From an archaeon (GTDB lineage: Archaea; Thermoproteota; Nitrososphaeria; Nitrososphaerales; Gagatemarchaeaceae): a stretch of DNA of 64,000 nucleotides. The DNA is taken from positions 1-64,000 of the forward strand of contig JAJYYP010000002.1 in assembly GCA_021800855.1 (NCBI GenBank), in the 5' to 3' direction. This document shows, in pieces, positions 16,169-24,507 of the stretch. Under the pieces are notes generated by a model. It was not told where the DNA came from and made no database searches. It saw only the letters and a list, made by a program, of their open reading frames with translations. Position numbers and translations under genes: made by a program. How positions within the stretch are numbered: position 1 is the first letter of the stretch; each line of letters starts with the position of its first letter.

Positions 16169-17338
16169 TTGTCGATTTTCACACCCGAACATAGGAAGCT
16201 CATCCAGATGTTCCATCCTGCCAAGCACCAGGAGTACTCGGACGTCCTCTCCTCACTCAGCTCCTTCATGGATAAGGAGATCCTCCCTGTATCCCCTAAG
16301 CTTGACTCTGGAGAGGAGTCGATAGTGCTGCCGAGGAAGGCGCTCTTCACGCAGGGGATGGGCCTGGTCCCGTTCCCCTCCGAGTACGGGGGGCTCGGCC
16401 TCCCCTTCTCAGTCTACGCGATGGCCGTGGAGCTCCTCGGCACCGCCGACGCTTCCATGGCTCTCAGCGTCGAGATACACAACGCCGTGGCGGAGGGGGT
16501 TCTGAGGTTCGGGTCCGAGTCTCAGAGGGCGCGCCACCTGGGGCCTATGATATCAGGGCGGAAGCTGGCGTCATTCGCGCTCACCGAGCCCGCCTCCGGC
16601 TCCGACGCGGGGAACATGGCGACGACGGCAGAGAAGCGCGCGGGGGAATACGTCATCAACGGCTCGAAGATGTTCATAACCAATGCCGGCGAGGCGGACC
16701 TCTACCTCGTCTTCGCCAAGACCTCGAAGGGCCCTTCCTGCTTCCTGTTGGAGTCCCCCAACCCGGGGCTGAAGTTCGGGGCGGAGCTGAAGAAGCTCGG
16801 AATGAGGGGGTCGAAGACCCACGAGGTCATATTCTCTGACTGCAGGGTCCCCGAAGAGAACCTTGTCGGTGAGGAGGGGAAGGGGGCGGACTACGCCAAG
16901 GAGATCCTCCACGGAGCTAGGATAGTGGTCGCTGCCCTCAACGTAGGCATCGCCCAGCTCGCCTATGGGAAGGCGCTCGCCTACGCCCGGCAGAGGCGGG
17001 CCTTCGGCAGGGCGATCGCCGACTTCCAGCTCATAAGGGAGAAGGTGGCCGACACCAAGATAGGGATAAACGCCGGGCGGCTCCTCTATCTCTACGCGTC
17101 GAAGATAAAGGAGTCAGGGGGGGACTACTCGTCAGAGGCGTCCCAGGCGAAGGTGTATGCCACAGAGATGTCCCTGAAGGCGTGCGACGACGCCATCCAG
17201 ATACACGGAGGGTACGGCTACACCACGGACGACATCCACAGGCACTGGAGGGACGCCCGGCTGCTCACGATAGGCGAAGGGACTTCTGAGGTCCTGAGGA
17301 TGCTGATATCCAGGCGGGAGCTGGCGAGGGCCGCATGA
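16169..17338 (+). CDS. Acyl-CoA dehydrogenase
   Basis: 389 residues, FAD-dependent, oxidising acyl-CoA to trans-2-enoyl-CoA and passing electrons to ETF. Motifs are FALTEPASGSDAGNMATTA, GMRGSKTHEVIFSDCRVP, RRAFGRAIADFQLIREKVAD, IHGGYGYTTDDIHRHWRDA, and the base Glu in IGEGTSEVLRM. The start is TTG with a GATTAAATC box about 35 bp upstream; an ATG 13 codons later would clip the first helix. The stop overlaps etfB by 4 bp (ATGA), so dehydrogenase and its electron acceptor are translationally coupled. Confidence 0.95.
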   Translation: MSIFTPEHRKLIQMFHPAKHQEYSDVLSSLSSFMDKEILPVSPKLDSGEESIVLPRKALFTQGMGLVPFPSEYGGLGLPFSVYAMAVELLGTADASMALSVEIHNAVAEGVLRFGSESQRARHLGPMISGRKLASFALTEPASGSDAGNMATTAEKRAGEYVINGSKMFITNAGEADLYLVFAKTSKGPSCFLLESPNPGLKFGAELKKLGMRGSKTHEVIFSDCRVPEENLVGEEGKGADYAKEILHGARIVVAALNVGIAQLAYGKALAYARQRRAFGRAIADFQLIREKVADTKIGINAGRLLYLYASKIKESGGDYSSEASQAKVYATEMSLKACDDAIQIHGGYGYTTDDIHRHWRDARLLTIGEGTSEVLRMLISRRELARAA

Positions 17339-18099
17339 AGATAGCCGTCTGCGTCAAGCACGCCGTCGACGAGGCGGAGCTGAAGATCGACCCCGCGGGG
17401 AACCCCCTCCTGGCAGGGGCTGCCGGGAAGATGAGCACCTTCGACAAGAACGCGGTCGAAGAGGGGCTCAGGTTGAAGGCCGCCCACCAGGGGGCGGTGG
17501 TGGTCTTCACCGTGGGCGGGGCCGAGTCGAAGAAGACTCTGAAGGAGGCCCTTGCGATGGGCGCCGACAGGGGGGTGATGGTGGTGTCCGACCCGACGGC
17601 CCTCGACGCTCTCCGGACAGCCACCATGCTGGCCGCGGCCATGAAGAAGTCGGGACCCTTCGACGTCGTCATCTGCTCGGAGGGGGCGTCAGACACCTAC
17701 ACAGGGGAGGTCCCCCCCATGGTCGGGGAGCTGCTGGGGGTCCCCTACGTGGGCTACGCCCGGAAGATAGCGGTCGAAGGCAAGACCGCCAGGATCGAGC
17801 GGTCGCTCGAAGACAGCGTCGAATCCGTGGAGGCGCCTGTCCCCTTCGCCACGTCCGTGGTGAGCGAAATCAACGAGCCCCGCTACCCTACGCTCATCCA
17901 GATAATGCAGGCTTCAAAGAAGCCGATCGAGGAGCTCAGCGGCGAAGAGTTGGCCCCTGCCGGGAGCCGCACGTGGGTGGAGGTCCTTTCGATGTCGTCG
18001 CAGCCAACTGCGAGGAAGCACGTCATGATCGACGGGAGCCCCGACGAGGCAGCTGCGAAGCTCTTGGACGCGCTCTCGAAGGAGGGTGTCCTGAAGTGA
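17335..18099 (+). CDS. etfB: Electron transfer flavoprotein, beta subunit
   Basis: 254 residues. It has the EtfB start MKIAVCVKHAVDEAEL, the FDKNAVEEGLRLK segment, VVFTVGGAESKKTLKEALAMGADRG, and the signature VPYVGYARKIAVEGKTARIERSLEDSVE. Together with EtfA it binds FAD and AMP (or two FADs in bifurcating types) and carries electrons from acyl-CoA dehydrogenases. It overlaps the genes on both sides by 4 bp. The neighbouring HdrD-like membrane protein rather than an ETF-quinone oxidoreductase is the apparent downstream acceptor. Confidence 0.95.
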   Translation: MKIAVCVKHAVDEAELKIDPAGNPLLAGAAGKMSTFDKNAVEEGLRLKAAHQGAVVVFTVGGAESKKTLKEALAMGADRGVMVVSDPTALDALRTATMLAAAMKKSGPFDVVICSEGASDTYTGEVPPMVGELLGVPYVGYARKIAVEGKTARIERSLEDSVESVEAPVPFATSVVSEINEPRYPTLIQIMQASKKPIEELSGEELAPAGSRTWVEVLSMSSQPTARKHVMIDGSPDEAAAKLLDALSKEGVLK

Positions 18100-19028
18100 G
18101 CGGGGAGGTCTGGGTCTACTCCGAATCTGAGGCGGTGGCAAGCGAAGTCGCCACTGCGGCGGATGATGTGGCCAAGGGGGCGTCTGCCCATGTCAGGATG
18201 GTGGACATCTCGTCCCTCCGGCCGACGACGAGGGGCTCTGGAGCGAGGCTCCTGCTGAAGGGTCCTCCAAGCCCTGAGGTCTCCCCCGCCGTCGCAGCCG
18301 AGGCCCTGGCCAGAGCTGCCAGGGAGCTCGCACCTTTGGCGATCCTGCTAGGGGCGACGAGAGACGGGAGAGAGGCGGCGTCGAGGCTGGCGGCCAAGCT
18401 GGGTGTAGGGTGCATGGCGGAAGTGGCCGGGCTCGCATCTGACGGCCAGGGGATGACGGGGGAGAGGGACGTCTTCGCGGGGAAGGTGGTGGCGAAGGTC
18501 AGGTGCCGGTTCCCTGCGGTCGCGACTGTGAAGGTGGGGGCCTACCCGAGGGCCGTGGCCCAGCCTGCGGATGCCCAGGAGAAGGACGTCGGCCCAATCC
18601 CTGACCAGACCAAGACCCTCGGCAGGGAGAAGAAGCAGGCAGGCTCAGTCGACCTGCGGTCCGCCAAGGTGATTGTGTCCGCGGGGAGGGGGGTCAAGAA
18701 GAAGGAGGACCTTGCCATCCTGGCCGAACTGGCGACCGCCATGCGGGGCGCCCTTGGATGCTCGCGCCCTCTCTCGTCCGACCTTGGCTGGCTCCCTGAG
18801 GAGCACCATATCGGGTTGACAGGGGTGACAGTCAAGCCAGACCTCTACCTGGCGGTAGGCATCTCCGGCCAACTGCAGCATGTGGCAGGGATGAAGGACT
18901 CGAAGATAGTAGCCTCCATAAACACCGACAAGGACGCCCCCATCTTCCAGGCGTCCGACTACGGCATAGTGGGTGACCTCTACCAGGTGGTCCCGGCACT
19001 CAGGCGGGCCCTCGCTGCGCGGCGATGA
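18096..19028 (+). CDS. etfA: Electron transfer flavoprotein, alpha subunit
   Basis: 310 residues from a GTG that overlaps the etfB stop (GTGA); the track's longer start lies inside etfB and is rejected. Domain I is at about 1-185. The C-terminal FAD domain has VSAGRGVKKKEDLAILAELA, CSRPLSSDLGWLPEEHHIGLTG, and the signature YLAVGISGQLQHVAGMKDSKIVASIN ending in PIFQASDYGIVGDL. The usual Arg of the P-R-A motif region is replaced by S-x-D-L-G-W. It pairs with EtfB; the order acd-etfB-etfA-FeS protein forms one electron-transfer operon. Confidence 0.95.
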   Translation: MSGEVWVYSESEAVASEVATAADDVAKGASAHVRMVDISSLRPTTRGSGARLLLKGPPSPEVSPAVAAEALARAARELAPLAILLGATRDGREAASRLAAKLGVGCMAEVAGLASDGQGMTGERDVFAGKVVAKVRCRFPAVATVKVGAYPRAVAQPADAQEKDVGPIPDQTKTLGREKKQAGSVDLRSAKVIVSAGRGVKKKEDLAILAELATAMRGALGCSRPLSSDLGWLPEEHHIGLTGVTVKPDLYLAVGISGQLQHVAGMKDSKIVASINTDKDAPIFQASDYGIVGDLYQVVPALRRALAARR

Positions 19029-19086
19029 GCCCAGCGTCCAGCACAGGCTCGAACAGCCTATAAACCGACGGACCCCGGCGACAGAC

Positions 19087-20904
19087 ATGGCTGGGCTCGA
19101 CATCGGGTACCTGGCCGCATACGCAATCTCCCTCGCGAGCGTGGTCGTCGTCGCCTTTGTGACCCTCTCTCTCGCACGCAAGTGGTCCATCAGCCTCGGC
19201 CCCGGGCGCGTCGCAGGGCTAGGCCGCGACGAGGCGCGCCGCCTGAGGACCGGGGACGCCGTCTTCCTCATGCACCTGTCCATCGCGCTAGGCGTCGGGG
19301 TGACGATCGTCGACGCGGTCATCGCCCCCGCCATGGCGGGGGTCCCCCTCCTGCTCGACCTCTTCAGGGCCGCGTCTGTCCCACTCATCGTAGGCCTGGT
19401 GGTCGCCTTTGGGTGGCGCGTCCAGAGGTACTACCAAAGCAGGAGGGTCGGGCGCGGGCTCGGAGTCCCAGGGGGTTTCGCCTCCGCGTCGACGGCTCTC
19501 CAGCTGGTCCTGATGGCGGCCATCGCCCTGACCACCTCAGAGCTGGTCCTCCTCTGGGTCCCCACCCTCGGCTGGGCTGACCTCATCCTGGACGCGGTGA
19601 GGAACGCCCTGGTCGCTGCCTACTATGCCAGGCCGAGCGTCAACCTGATAGCGAAGTTCGACCGGCCCCTCAACTCCGTCAGCACCCCGTTCAACCTCGC
19701 CGACGTCATTGCGGGGAAGACCGACCCGGGGGCCATCCGGGCGGGGGTGGGGAAGGTCTCAGAGTTCTCCCCAGACCAGTCGCTCTCCTTCGACTCATGC
19801 GTAGAGATAGGGGCCTGCGAGGCGTCGTGCCCCGCGACAGCGGCGGGGCGCCCTCTCTCCCCCCGGGTCCTCGTCAGGAAGCTCAGCCTCCTTTCCAGAG
19901 CGGACGGCGGGGGGTCGGACGTGCTGACGTCGGTGGGTGAGGACGAGCTCTGGTCCTGCACCTCCTGCGGGGCATGCGTCGCCAGCTGCCCTGTGAGCGT
20001 CAAACACCTCGACCTGATCTACGACCTCCGAAGGGAGCTCGTCTCGAAGGGGAGGCTGGACAGAGAGAAGTCGGCGATGCTGGCGAACCTCGCCCAGAGC
20101 CAGAACCCTTACGGCTTCAAGAACGCCGCCAGGGCGTCCTGGGCCGAAGGGATGGACGTCGACACCCTGCAGTCAAACCCGAAGACAGAATACCTCTACT
20201 GGGTCGGATGCGTCTCCTCCTTCGACCAGCGGGCCCAGAGGGTCGCGAGGGCGCTCTCGAAGATACTGAAGCACGCCGGCGTCTCCTTCGCGATCCTGGG
20301 GGCCGAGGAGATGTGCGTCGGCGACCCTGCCCGGCGGCTGGGCGAGGAGGGGCGCTATCAGGAGCTCGTCCTACAGAACATAGAGAAGCTGAACTCCTAC
20401 GGCGTGAAGAAGATACTCGCCACGTGCCCCCACTGCTTCAACGCGCTGAAGAACGAGTATCCCCAGTTCGGTGGCAAGTTCGAAGTGGTCTATCACACCC
20501 AGCTGATCTCTGACCTCATCAGGGAGGGGAAGGTGTCCGTCCCTCCTGACAAGGTGCAGAGGATTTCAGTGACCTTGCATGACGCCTGCTACGCCTCCAG
20601 GTACAACAACATCTTCGAACCGCCGAGGGAGATGCTCGAAGCCTCGGTCGACGACGTGCGAGAGATGGGCAGGCGGAAGGAGAAGACCTTCTGCTGCGGC
20701 GCAGGGGGCTCCAACTACTGGTTCAAGGTCCCCCAGCAGAAGTCTATAGCCGGGATCAGGGCGGAGGAGGCCGCAGGGACCGGCGCGAAGACCATCGCCA
20801 CCGAGTGCCCCTTCTGCCTCTCGATGCTAGACGACGCCACCAAGGTGTCCGGCTCGGGGATGGACGTCCGCGATGTGGCCGAGATAGTCGCCGAGTGCAT
20901 CTAG
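19087..20904 (+). CDS. Membrane Fe-S oxidoreductase, HdrD/GlpC-like with two CCG domains
   Basis: 605 residues from the ATG at 19087 (CCTATAAAC box about 26 bp upstream). The N-terminal 210 residues hold about five membrane helices in a NarI/HdrE-like arrangement, but only one His (VFLMHLSIAL) lies in them, so bis-His heme is unlikely. Then come two ferredoxin clusters: CVEIGACEASCP (one Cys of the four is missing) and CTSCGACVASCP. Two CCG (cysteine-rich) domains follow: CVSSFDQ...ATCPHC and HDACYASR...CCGAGG...CPFC. It likely takes electrons from ETF to the quinone pool or a thiol/disulfide; this is inferred from operon context. Confidence 0.85.
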   Translation: MAGLDIGYLAAYAISLASVVVVAFVTLSLARKWSISLGPGRVAGLGRDEARRLRTGDAVFLMHLSIALGVGVTIVDAVIAPAMAGVPLLLDLFRAASVPLIVGLVVAFGWRVQRYYQSRRVGRGLGVPGGFASASTALQLVLMAAIALTTSELVLLWVPTLGWADLILDAVRNALVAAYYARPSVNLIAKFDRPLNSVSTPFNLADVIAGKTDPGAIRAGVGKVSEFSPDQSLSFDSCVEIGACEASCPATAAGRPLSPRVLVRKLSLLSRADGGGSDVLTSVGEDELWSCTSCGACVASCPVSVKHLDLIYDLRRELVSKGRLDREKSAMLANLAQSQNPYGFKNAARASWAEGMDVDTLQSNPKTEYLYWVGCVSSFDQRAQRVARALSKILKHAGVSFAILGAEEMCVGDPARRLGEEGRYQELVLQNIEKLNSYGVKKILATCPHCFNALKNEYPQFGGKFEVVYHTQLISDLIREGKVSVPPDKVQRISVTLHDACYASRYNNIFEPPREMLEASVDDVREMGRRKEKTFCCGAGGSNYWFKVPQQKSIAGIRAEEAAGTGAKTIATECPFCLSMLDDATKVSGSGMDVRDVAEIVAECI

Positions 20905-20912
20905 CGGCGAGG

Positions 20913-22697
20913 TCAGCCTCGTCTGACGACCTTCCCGCCCCCCGCGGGGAGCGCTCTCTGCACTTCGTCGAGGGTCGGTCCTCTCGAATCAGAGCCCAAG
21001 TCCCTCAGGACCCGCTTGGCCGTCTCAGAGCTCTTCTCGTTGTGGGGCCTGAGGACGACGTAGCGCGGACACCTCCTCCTGACCGAGTCCTCGGGCCCTG
21101 CCATCACCCGGCCCTCCTGGTCCAGGCCGACGGCCACCTCGACGATCAGCCTCGAGATGAAGTTCTTCCTCCCCCTGATCACGAAGCTCCCACGCGGAAG
21201 GTACTCGCCGCTCGGCGCTGCCGAGCTGACCTGGTCCGGGGCCACCCAGTATGCGTCGGCGGAACCCAGTCCTGTCTTCCATGCGCTGCTGAACGCGACT
21301 GTTGCCTGGGCGACCTCCCTGGCCTCCTCTTCACTCTGTCTATCCCCACCCTTTAGGATGAAGAAGGGGGAACCGAACAGGTCGGCATGGAACACCGTGT
21401 CGTTGGAGTCTAGGTGCCTGCTGAGGAGGGCGGAGTTGGTCTGGGCGTCCCTCCCTCCTACCGCCAGCTTCCCCTCGACGGTGAAGAACCACCTGAACTT
21501 CTCGTACCATTCGCCTCTCCTCCTGGCCAGCGTCCGGCCCCGGGGCGCGGTCGCGGGGGGTGCCTTGGCCGCCTTCTTCTCGAGCTTGGCTGCTGTCTCG
21601 AGCGACCGCAGAGACTTCGACTCGAGCTCTTTGGCGCGGTCATACAGCGCCGACGCCACGGCGGCAGCGGAGGCTGGGTCCTTCTGAAGGCTGACCCCCG
21701 CGCCCCTCATGGCCGCCAGAGCTGATTCGAGGGTCCCGACCACCGCCTCGGCCGCCGCGGCCCTGGCCCTCGCCGCCTCTGCGACCTGGGACTCTGCCTC
21801 CTCCCTGAGCTTCGCGGCAGTCGCCTCGAGCTCCCTCCGCTTCACCTCCTCGGGCCCTGGCTGCTCATGCTCCGACGTCGCGTCTCCGAGGAAGAGGCGG
21901 TCGCAGAGTTCGGAGAGCGTCCCTGCCTCCTCTTTCACGTCGAGCCCGCTCGGAGGGAACGCGAAGACCTCGTCCCCAGCTGGCGTCACGCACACGCAGG
22001 GGCGCGGTCTCTCCCTGGCTTCGGCGACCATGTCTTCGATCGCCTTCGCTATCTCGGCGCCCCTTCCTAGGAAGACCGAAGCCTGGTCCCCCTCAGCCGC
22101 GCCCACCCTATTCAGCACCTCAGCGACGTACTTCCTGGGGAGCGCGACGTGCCTGCCGATTGCCTTCCCGAGGGTCGTCTCAGCCTTCAACATCGCTTCG
22201 ACGTCCTCCGGTCTGACTTCGAGCGGGCTGCGCCTGCTCTGGCCGGGGGGTAGGTAGGGGAACCCCCTGACGACCCGCCTTGTCTCGGCGCGCACCTCGC
22301 TCAGCGCGAGGCGGACCTTCCCCTCTGGGTCGAGGACTATGATGTTCCCCGGGGGCATCAGCTCGATCACCATCCTCAGCCGCTCCCTCCCCTCCATGTC
22401 TATCTGGAAAACCCTGTCCAGGTCCAGCTGAGAAGCCCCGGCGAACTTCGCCCTCTCCAGCTCCCCTCTCAGCCTAGTCGTGAACTCCGTGGTGTCGTCC
22501 CTGTCCTGGATCTTGCTCGAGATCCAGGCACCCTTCTTCGGGGAGGCTACCAACCACACGTCTTCCCCCCCAGGCCTCCTGAAACGGAAGAGCTGGGCGC
22601 CTCCTCTTCTGTAAATGTTATTAACGTAGGTCCCACGCAACGCCGAATCGATTTCTTTGGCGAGCACCAAGACTTCGAAGCCGGATAGTTCGGCCAC
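20913..22697 (-). CDS. rqcH: RqcH (NFACT-family ribosome quality control protein)
   Basis: 594 residues. The NFACT-N domain is at about 1-190 (AELSGFEVLVLAKEIDSALRG, NIYRRGGAQLFRF), followed by an HhH region. A long coiled coil rich in Ala, Glu and Lys spans about 270-390. The NFACT-R domain begins at RRGEWYEKFRWFFTVEGKLAVGGRDAQTN. The family (Rqc2/Tae2 in eukaryotes, RqcH in bacteria and archaea) binds 50S subunits with stalled peptidyl-tRNA and recruits Ala-tRNA for C-terminal tailing. The start is GTG with a TATA-like GCTTATC about 28 bp away. Its 5' end overlaps that of the divergent small membrane protein by about 40 bp. Confidence 0.92.
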   Translation of the reverse strand: MAELSGFEVLVLAKEIDSALRGTYVNNIYRRGGAQLFRFRRPGGEDVWLVASPKKGAWISSKIQDRDDTTEFTTRLRGELERAKFAGASQLDLDRVFQIDMEGRERLRMVIELMPPGNIIVLDPEGKVRLALSEVRAETRRVVRGFPYLPPGQSRRSPLEVRPEDVEAMLKAETTLGKAIGRHVALPRKYVAEVLNRVGAAEGDQASVFLGRGAEIAKAIEDMVAEARERPRPCVCVTPAGDEVFAFPPSGLDVKEEAGTLSELCDRLFLGDATSEHEQPGPEEVKRRELEATAAKLREEAESQVAEAARARAAAAEAVVGTLESALAAMRGAGVSLQKDPASAAAVASALYDRAKELESKSLRSLETAAKLEKKAAKAPPATAPRGRTLARRRGEWYEKFRWFFTVEGKLAVGGRDAQTNSALLSRHLDSNDTVFHADLFGSPFFILKGGDRQSEEEAREVAQATVAFSSAWKTGLGSADAYWVAPDQVSSAAPSGEYLPRGSFVIRGRKNFISRLIVEVAVGLDQEGRVMAGPEDSVRRRCPRYVVLRPHNEKSSETAKRVLRDLGSDSRGPTLDEVQRALPAGGGKVVRRG

Positions 22698-23001
22698 GAA
22701 GCCTCAGCCGGCTGCGGCGTTTGATAAGCTATACTGGGCGAGGATAGGGATGGCTGCCCTCGCGGGGGTCGGGACGCAGGCCCTCAACCAGGCCTACGGG
22801 TTCGACTGGTCGTTCGGTGTGAGCATCGGGATAGGGGTCTATCTCATCTCGTACTATCTCGCGCTGTATGGGTGGTACAGGGGGACTCCGAGGGAACTGC
22901 AGGGAAAGATCTACACCACGGGGGTGGGCGGGTATGTGATGGTCTTCCTCTTCACTTGGATGCTCGGCTTCACTCTGCAGATTGCCGGGTACCCGCTGTA
23001 A
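22657..23001 (+). CDS. Small membrane protein, possibly EMC6/Rab5ip-like
   Basis: 114 residues. A polar 27-residue N-terminus precedes three hydrophobic helices (about 31-47, 51-72, 89-110), with a GWYRGTPRELQGKIYTTGVGG loop before helix 3. Length, spacing and the Gly-rich entry into the last helix resemble EMC6, the small subunit of the endoplasmic reticulum membrane insertase, which has archaeal relatives. The likeness is by eye only. The start is TTG; the next in-frame Met would remove part of helix 1. It is divergent from and overlapping rqcH, and its 3' end overlaps the following convergent gene by 32 bp. Confidence 0.6.
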   Translation: MASTKTSKPDSSATKPQPAAAFDKLYWARIGMAALAGVGTQALNQAYGFDWSFGVSIGIGVYLISYYLALYGWYRGTPRELQGKIYTTGVGGYVMVFLFTWMLGFTLQIAGYPL

Positions 23002-23287
23002 GCTTCGAGTAGCTCAAAAGGGTCTCCGCATAGCCCGCGTCGAAGTCGTCTGCCATCTGGCTAGAGACAATCGACTTCGCAGCCCTCTCCACCTTGGCGC
23101 TGTCCCACGACTGCAGCGTCCCGTCCTTCCCCTTGGAGATGCTCGCGAGTATCCCCGACGCCGCCATCAGGCTCCCTCTCTCCCTCTCGGACTCCGCCTC
23201 AGGCTGGAGCTCCTGTATCTTCCTCCTCGCTTCGTCAAGGTCAGACTTCGCGAGCGAGTCGAGGATGGACATGATTTCGGCCTGCAC
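22970..23287 (-). CDS. Small helical hypothetical protein
   Basis: About 100-105 residues, probably all helical, with a charged segment (DEARRKIQELQPEAESERERG). No domain was recognised. The track start is GTG; an ATG five codons later (MSILDSL) is an alternative. A minus-strand TTAAATA box lies 34-40 bp upstream of the GTG. Codon use is like that of the neighbours and supports a real gene despite the convergent overlap with the membrane protein gene. Confidence 0.55.
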   Translation of the reverse strand: MQAEIMSILDSLAKSDLDEARRKIQELQPEAESERERGSLMAASGILASISKGKDGTLQSWDSAKVERAAKSIVSSQMADDFDAGYAETLLSYSKLTAGTRQSAE

Positions 23288-23438
23288 AGCTTTGTCTGTT
23301 CTTACCAGCCGCCTCCTGGATATTTAACCCTCATCGGCGTCGGACGGCCCGCTCCGACAGCGGAAGGCATCAGGCATACAGTCCGCCAGCCGCCGGCGCC
23401 TCTGCGCTTTGAGCGGCTGGGAGGGGGCCCTCCCGACT

Positions 23439-24173
23439 TCAGGTCACGCCGGCTACCCCGAACCCCAGGGTCGCCTTCTCTCCCGTCGGCGATACGGTAG
23501 CCGTCACCCTCCCGCCGTTGCGCTCGAGGAGGATGGACTTGTGGACCAGCTGCTCCACCGTCCTCCCCCCTATCCCGACGTCCCCTGCGTTGCCGAATGT
23601 GACCCTGTTCGTCAGAATGTAGGCCCTGGCGTTGGTGTAGGCGTCCCTCGCCATCTCGCTCAAGTGGACATCCAGGGAGCCTTGCCTGCTCGGGGCGTTG
23701 GACCTCCCGGGGAGGGAGACGGAGAAGTTTCGCGTGAGCGTGTCCACCACCACCAGCTTGCATCCTGCCGTCTCCTCCCTCCTCTGCATCCCCCTGACCG
23801 TCTCCATCTGTTCCGGCGCTGAGTCGGACCTCATGTACACGACCCTCTCCAAGACTCCTCTGGTCTCCCACCCCCTGGCACCGGCGATCTGCTCGAGCCT
23901 CTCGGGCCTGAAAGCCCCCTCCGTGTCTATGTAGAGGACCCTCGCCCCATCCTTGGCCGCGCAGAGGACCGCCTGCATCGCGAGTTGCGACTTCCCGCTG
24001 TTGCTCTTGCCGTAGACCTCTGTCAGAGTCCCGGCCCTATATCCACCAGAAAGCAGGGCGTCGAGGCCTTCTGAGCCTGAGGTATAGCGGCGGAACGAAG
24101 CAACCCGCCTGATGGCCTCCGCGACTGTCTCTGTCCCGGCCGTCTTTTCCCCCTTTCCGGGCTGTTTGGTCAC
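23439..24173 (-). CDS. RadB-like RecA-family ATPase
   Basis: 244 residues from GTG (VTKQPGKGEK). The track's longer N-terminus reads into the divergent Lsm gene and is rich in Cys/Trp, so it is rejected. The core shows TSGSEGLDALLSGGYRAGTLTEVYG, Walker A GKSNSGKSQLA, YIDTEGAF, and Walker B CKLVVVDTL, then a RadA-like ILTNRVTF strand. It lacks the N-terminal HhH domain of RadA, which is the hallmark of RadB paralogues. These bind ATP and assist RadA in recombination. A KaiC-like or truncated RadA identity is the main alternative. Confidence 0.8.
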   Translation of the reverse strand: MTKQPGKGEKTAGTETVAEAIRRVASFRRYTSGSEGLDALLSGGYRAGTLTEVYGKSNSGKSQLAMQAVLCAAKDGARVLYIDTEGAFRPERLEQIAGARGWETRGVLERVVYMRSDSAPEQMETVRGMQRREETAGCKLVVVDTLTRNFSVSLPGRSNAPSRQGSLDVHLSEMARDAYTNARAYILTNRVTFGNAGDVGIGGRTVEQLVHKSILLERNGGRVTATVSPTGEKATLGFGVAGVT

Positions 24174-24216
24174 CGATGTCTTTTTAACTGTGAGCCGGCC
24201 CACGAGAAACCCAGCA

Positions 24217-24477
24217 GTGACCCCACAGCAGTTCCAACCCCCCCAGCAGTCGAGGCGCCCTCTCAGCATCCTACAGAAGTCCATGAACAAGCAGGTCTCC
24301 GTGCGCCTGAAGAACGAGATCGAATACAAGGGGAAGATGTCCAACGTCGACCCCTACATGAACGTCATACTGCTCGACGCAGAGGAGTCGGAGAACGGGA
24401 ACAAGGTCGCAAACTACGGCAAGGTAGTCATCAGGGGCAACAACGTCCTCTACGTGAAGATAGAAGACCGCCTGTAG
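24217..24477 (+). CDS. Sm-like (Lsm) RNA-binding protein
   Basis: 86 residues from a leaderless GTG; the TATA-like CTTTTTAAC lies about 30 bp upstream, and the track's earlier start is inside the promoter. The Sm1 motif spans VSVRLKNEIEYKGKMSNVDPYMN and Sm2 is GKVVIRGNNVLYVKI, giving a five-stranded Sm fold that forms hexa- or heptameric rings binding U-rich RNA. The N-terminal 20 residues are Gln/Pro-rich. The gene is divergent from radB-like and convergent with rio2. Confidence 0.93.
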   Translation: MTPQQFQPPQQSRRPLSILQKSMNKQVSVRLKNEIEYKGKMSNVDPYMNVILLDAEESENGNKVANYGKVVIRGNNVLYVKIEDRL

Positions 24478-24507
24478 GCAACCCACGCGCAACGACACGA
24501 CCTCTCG

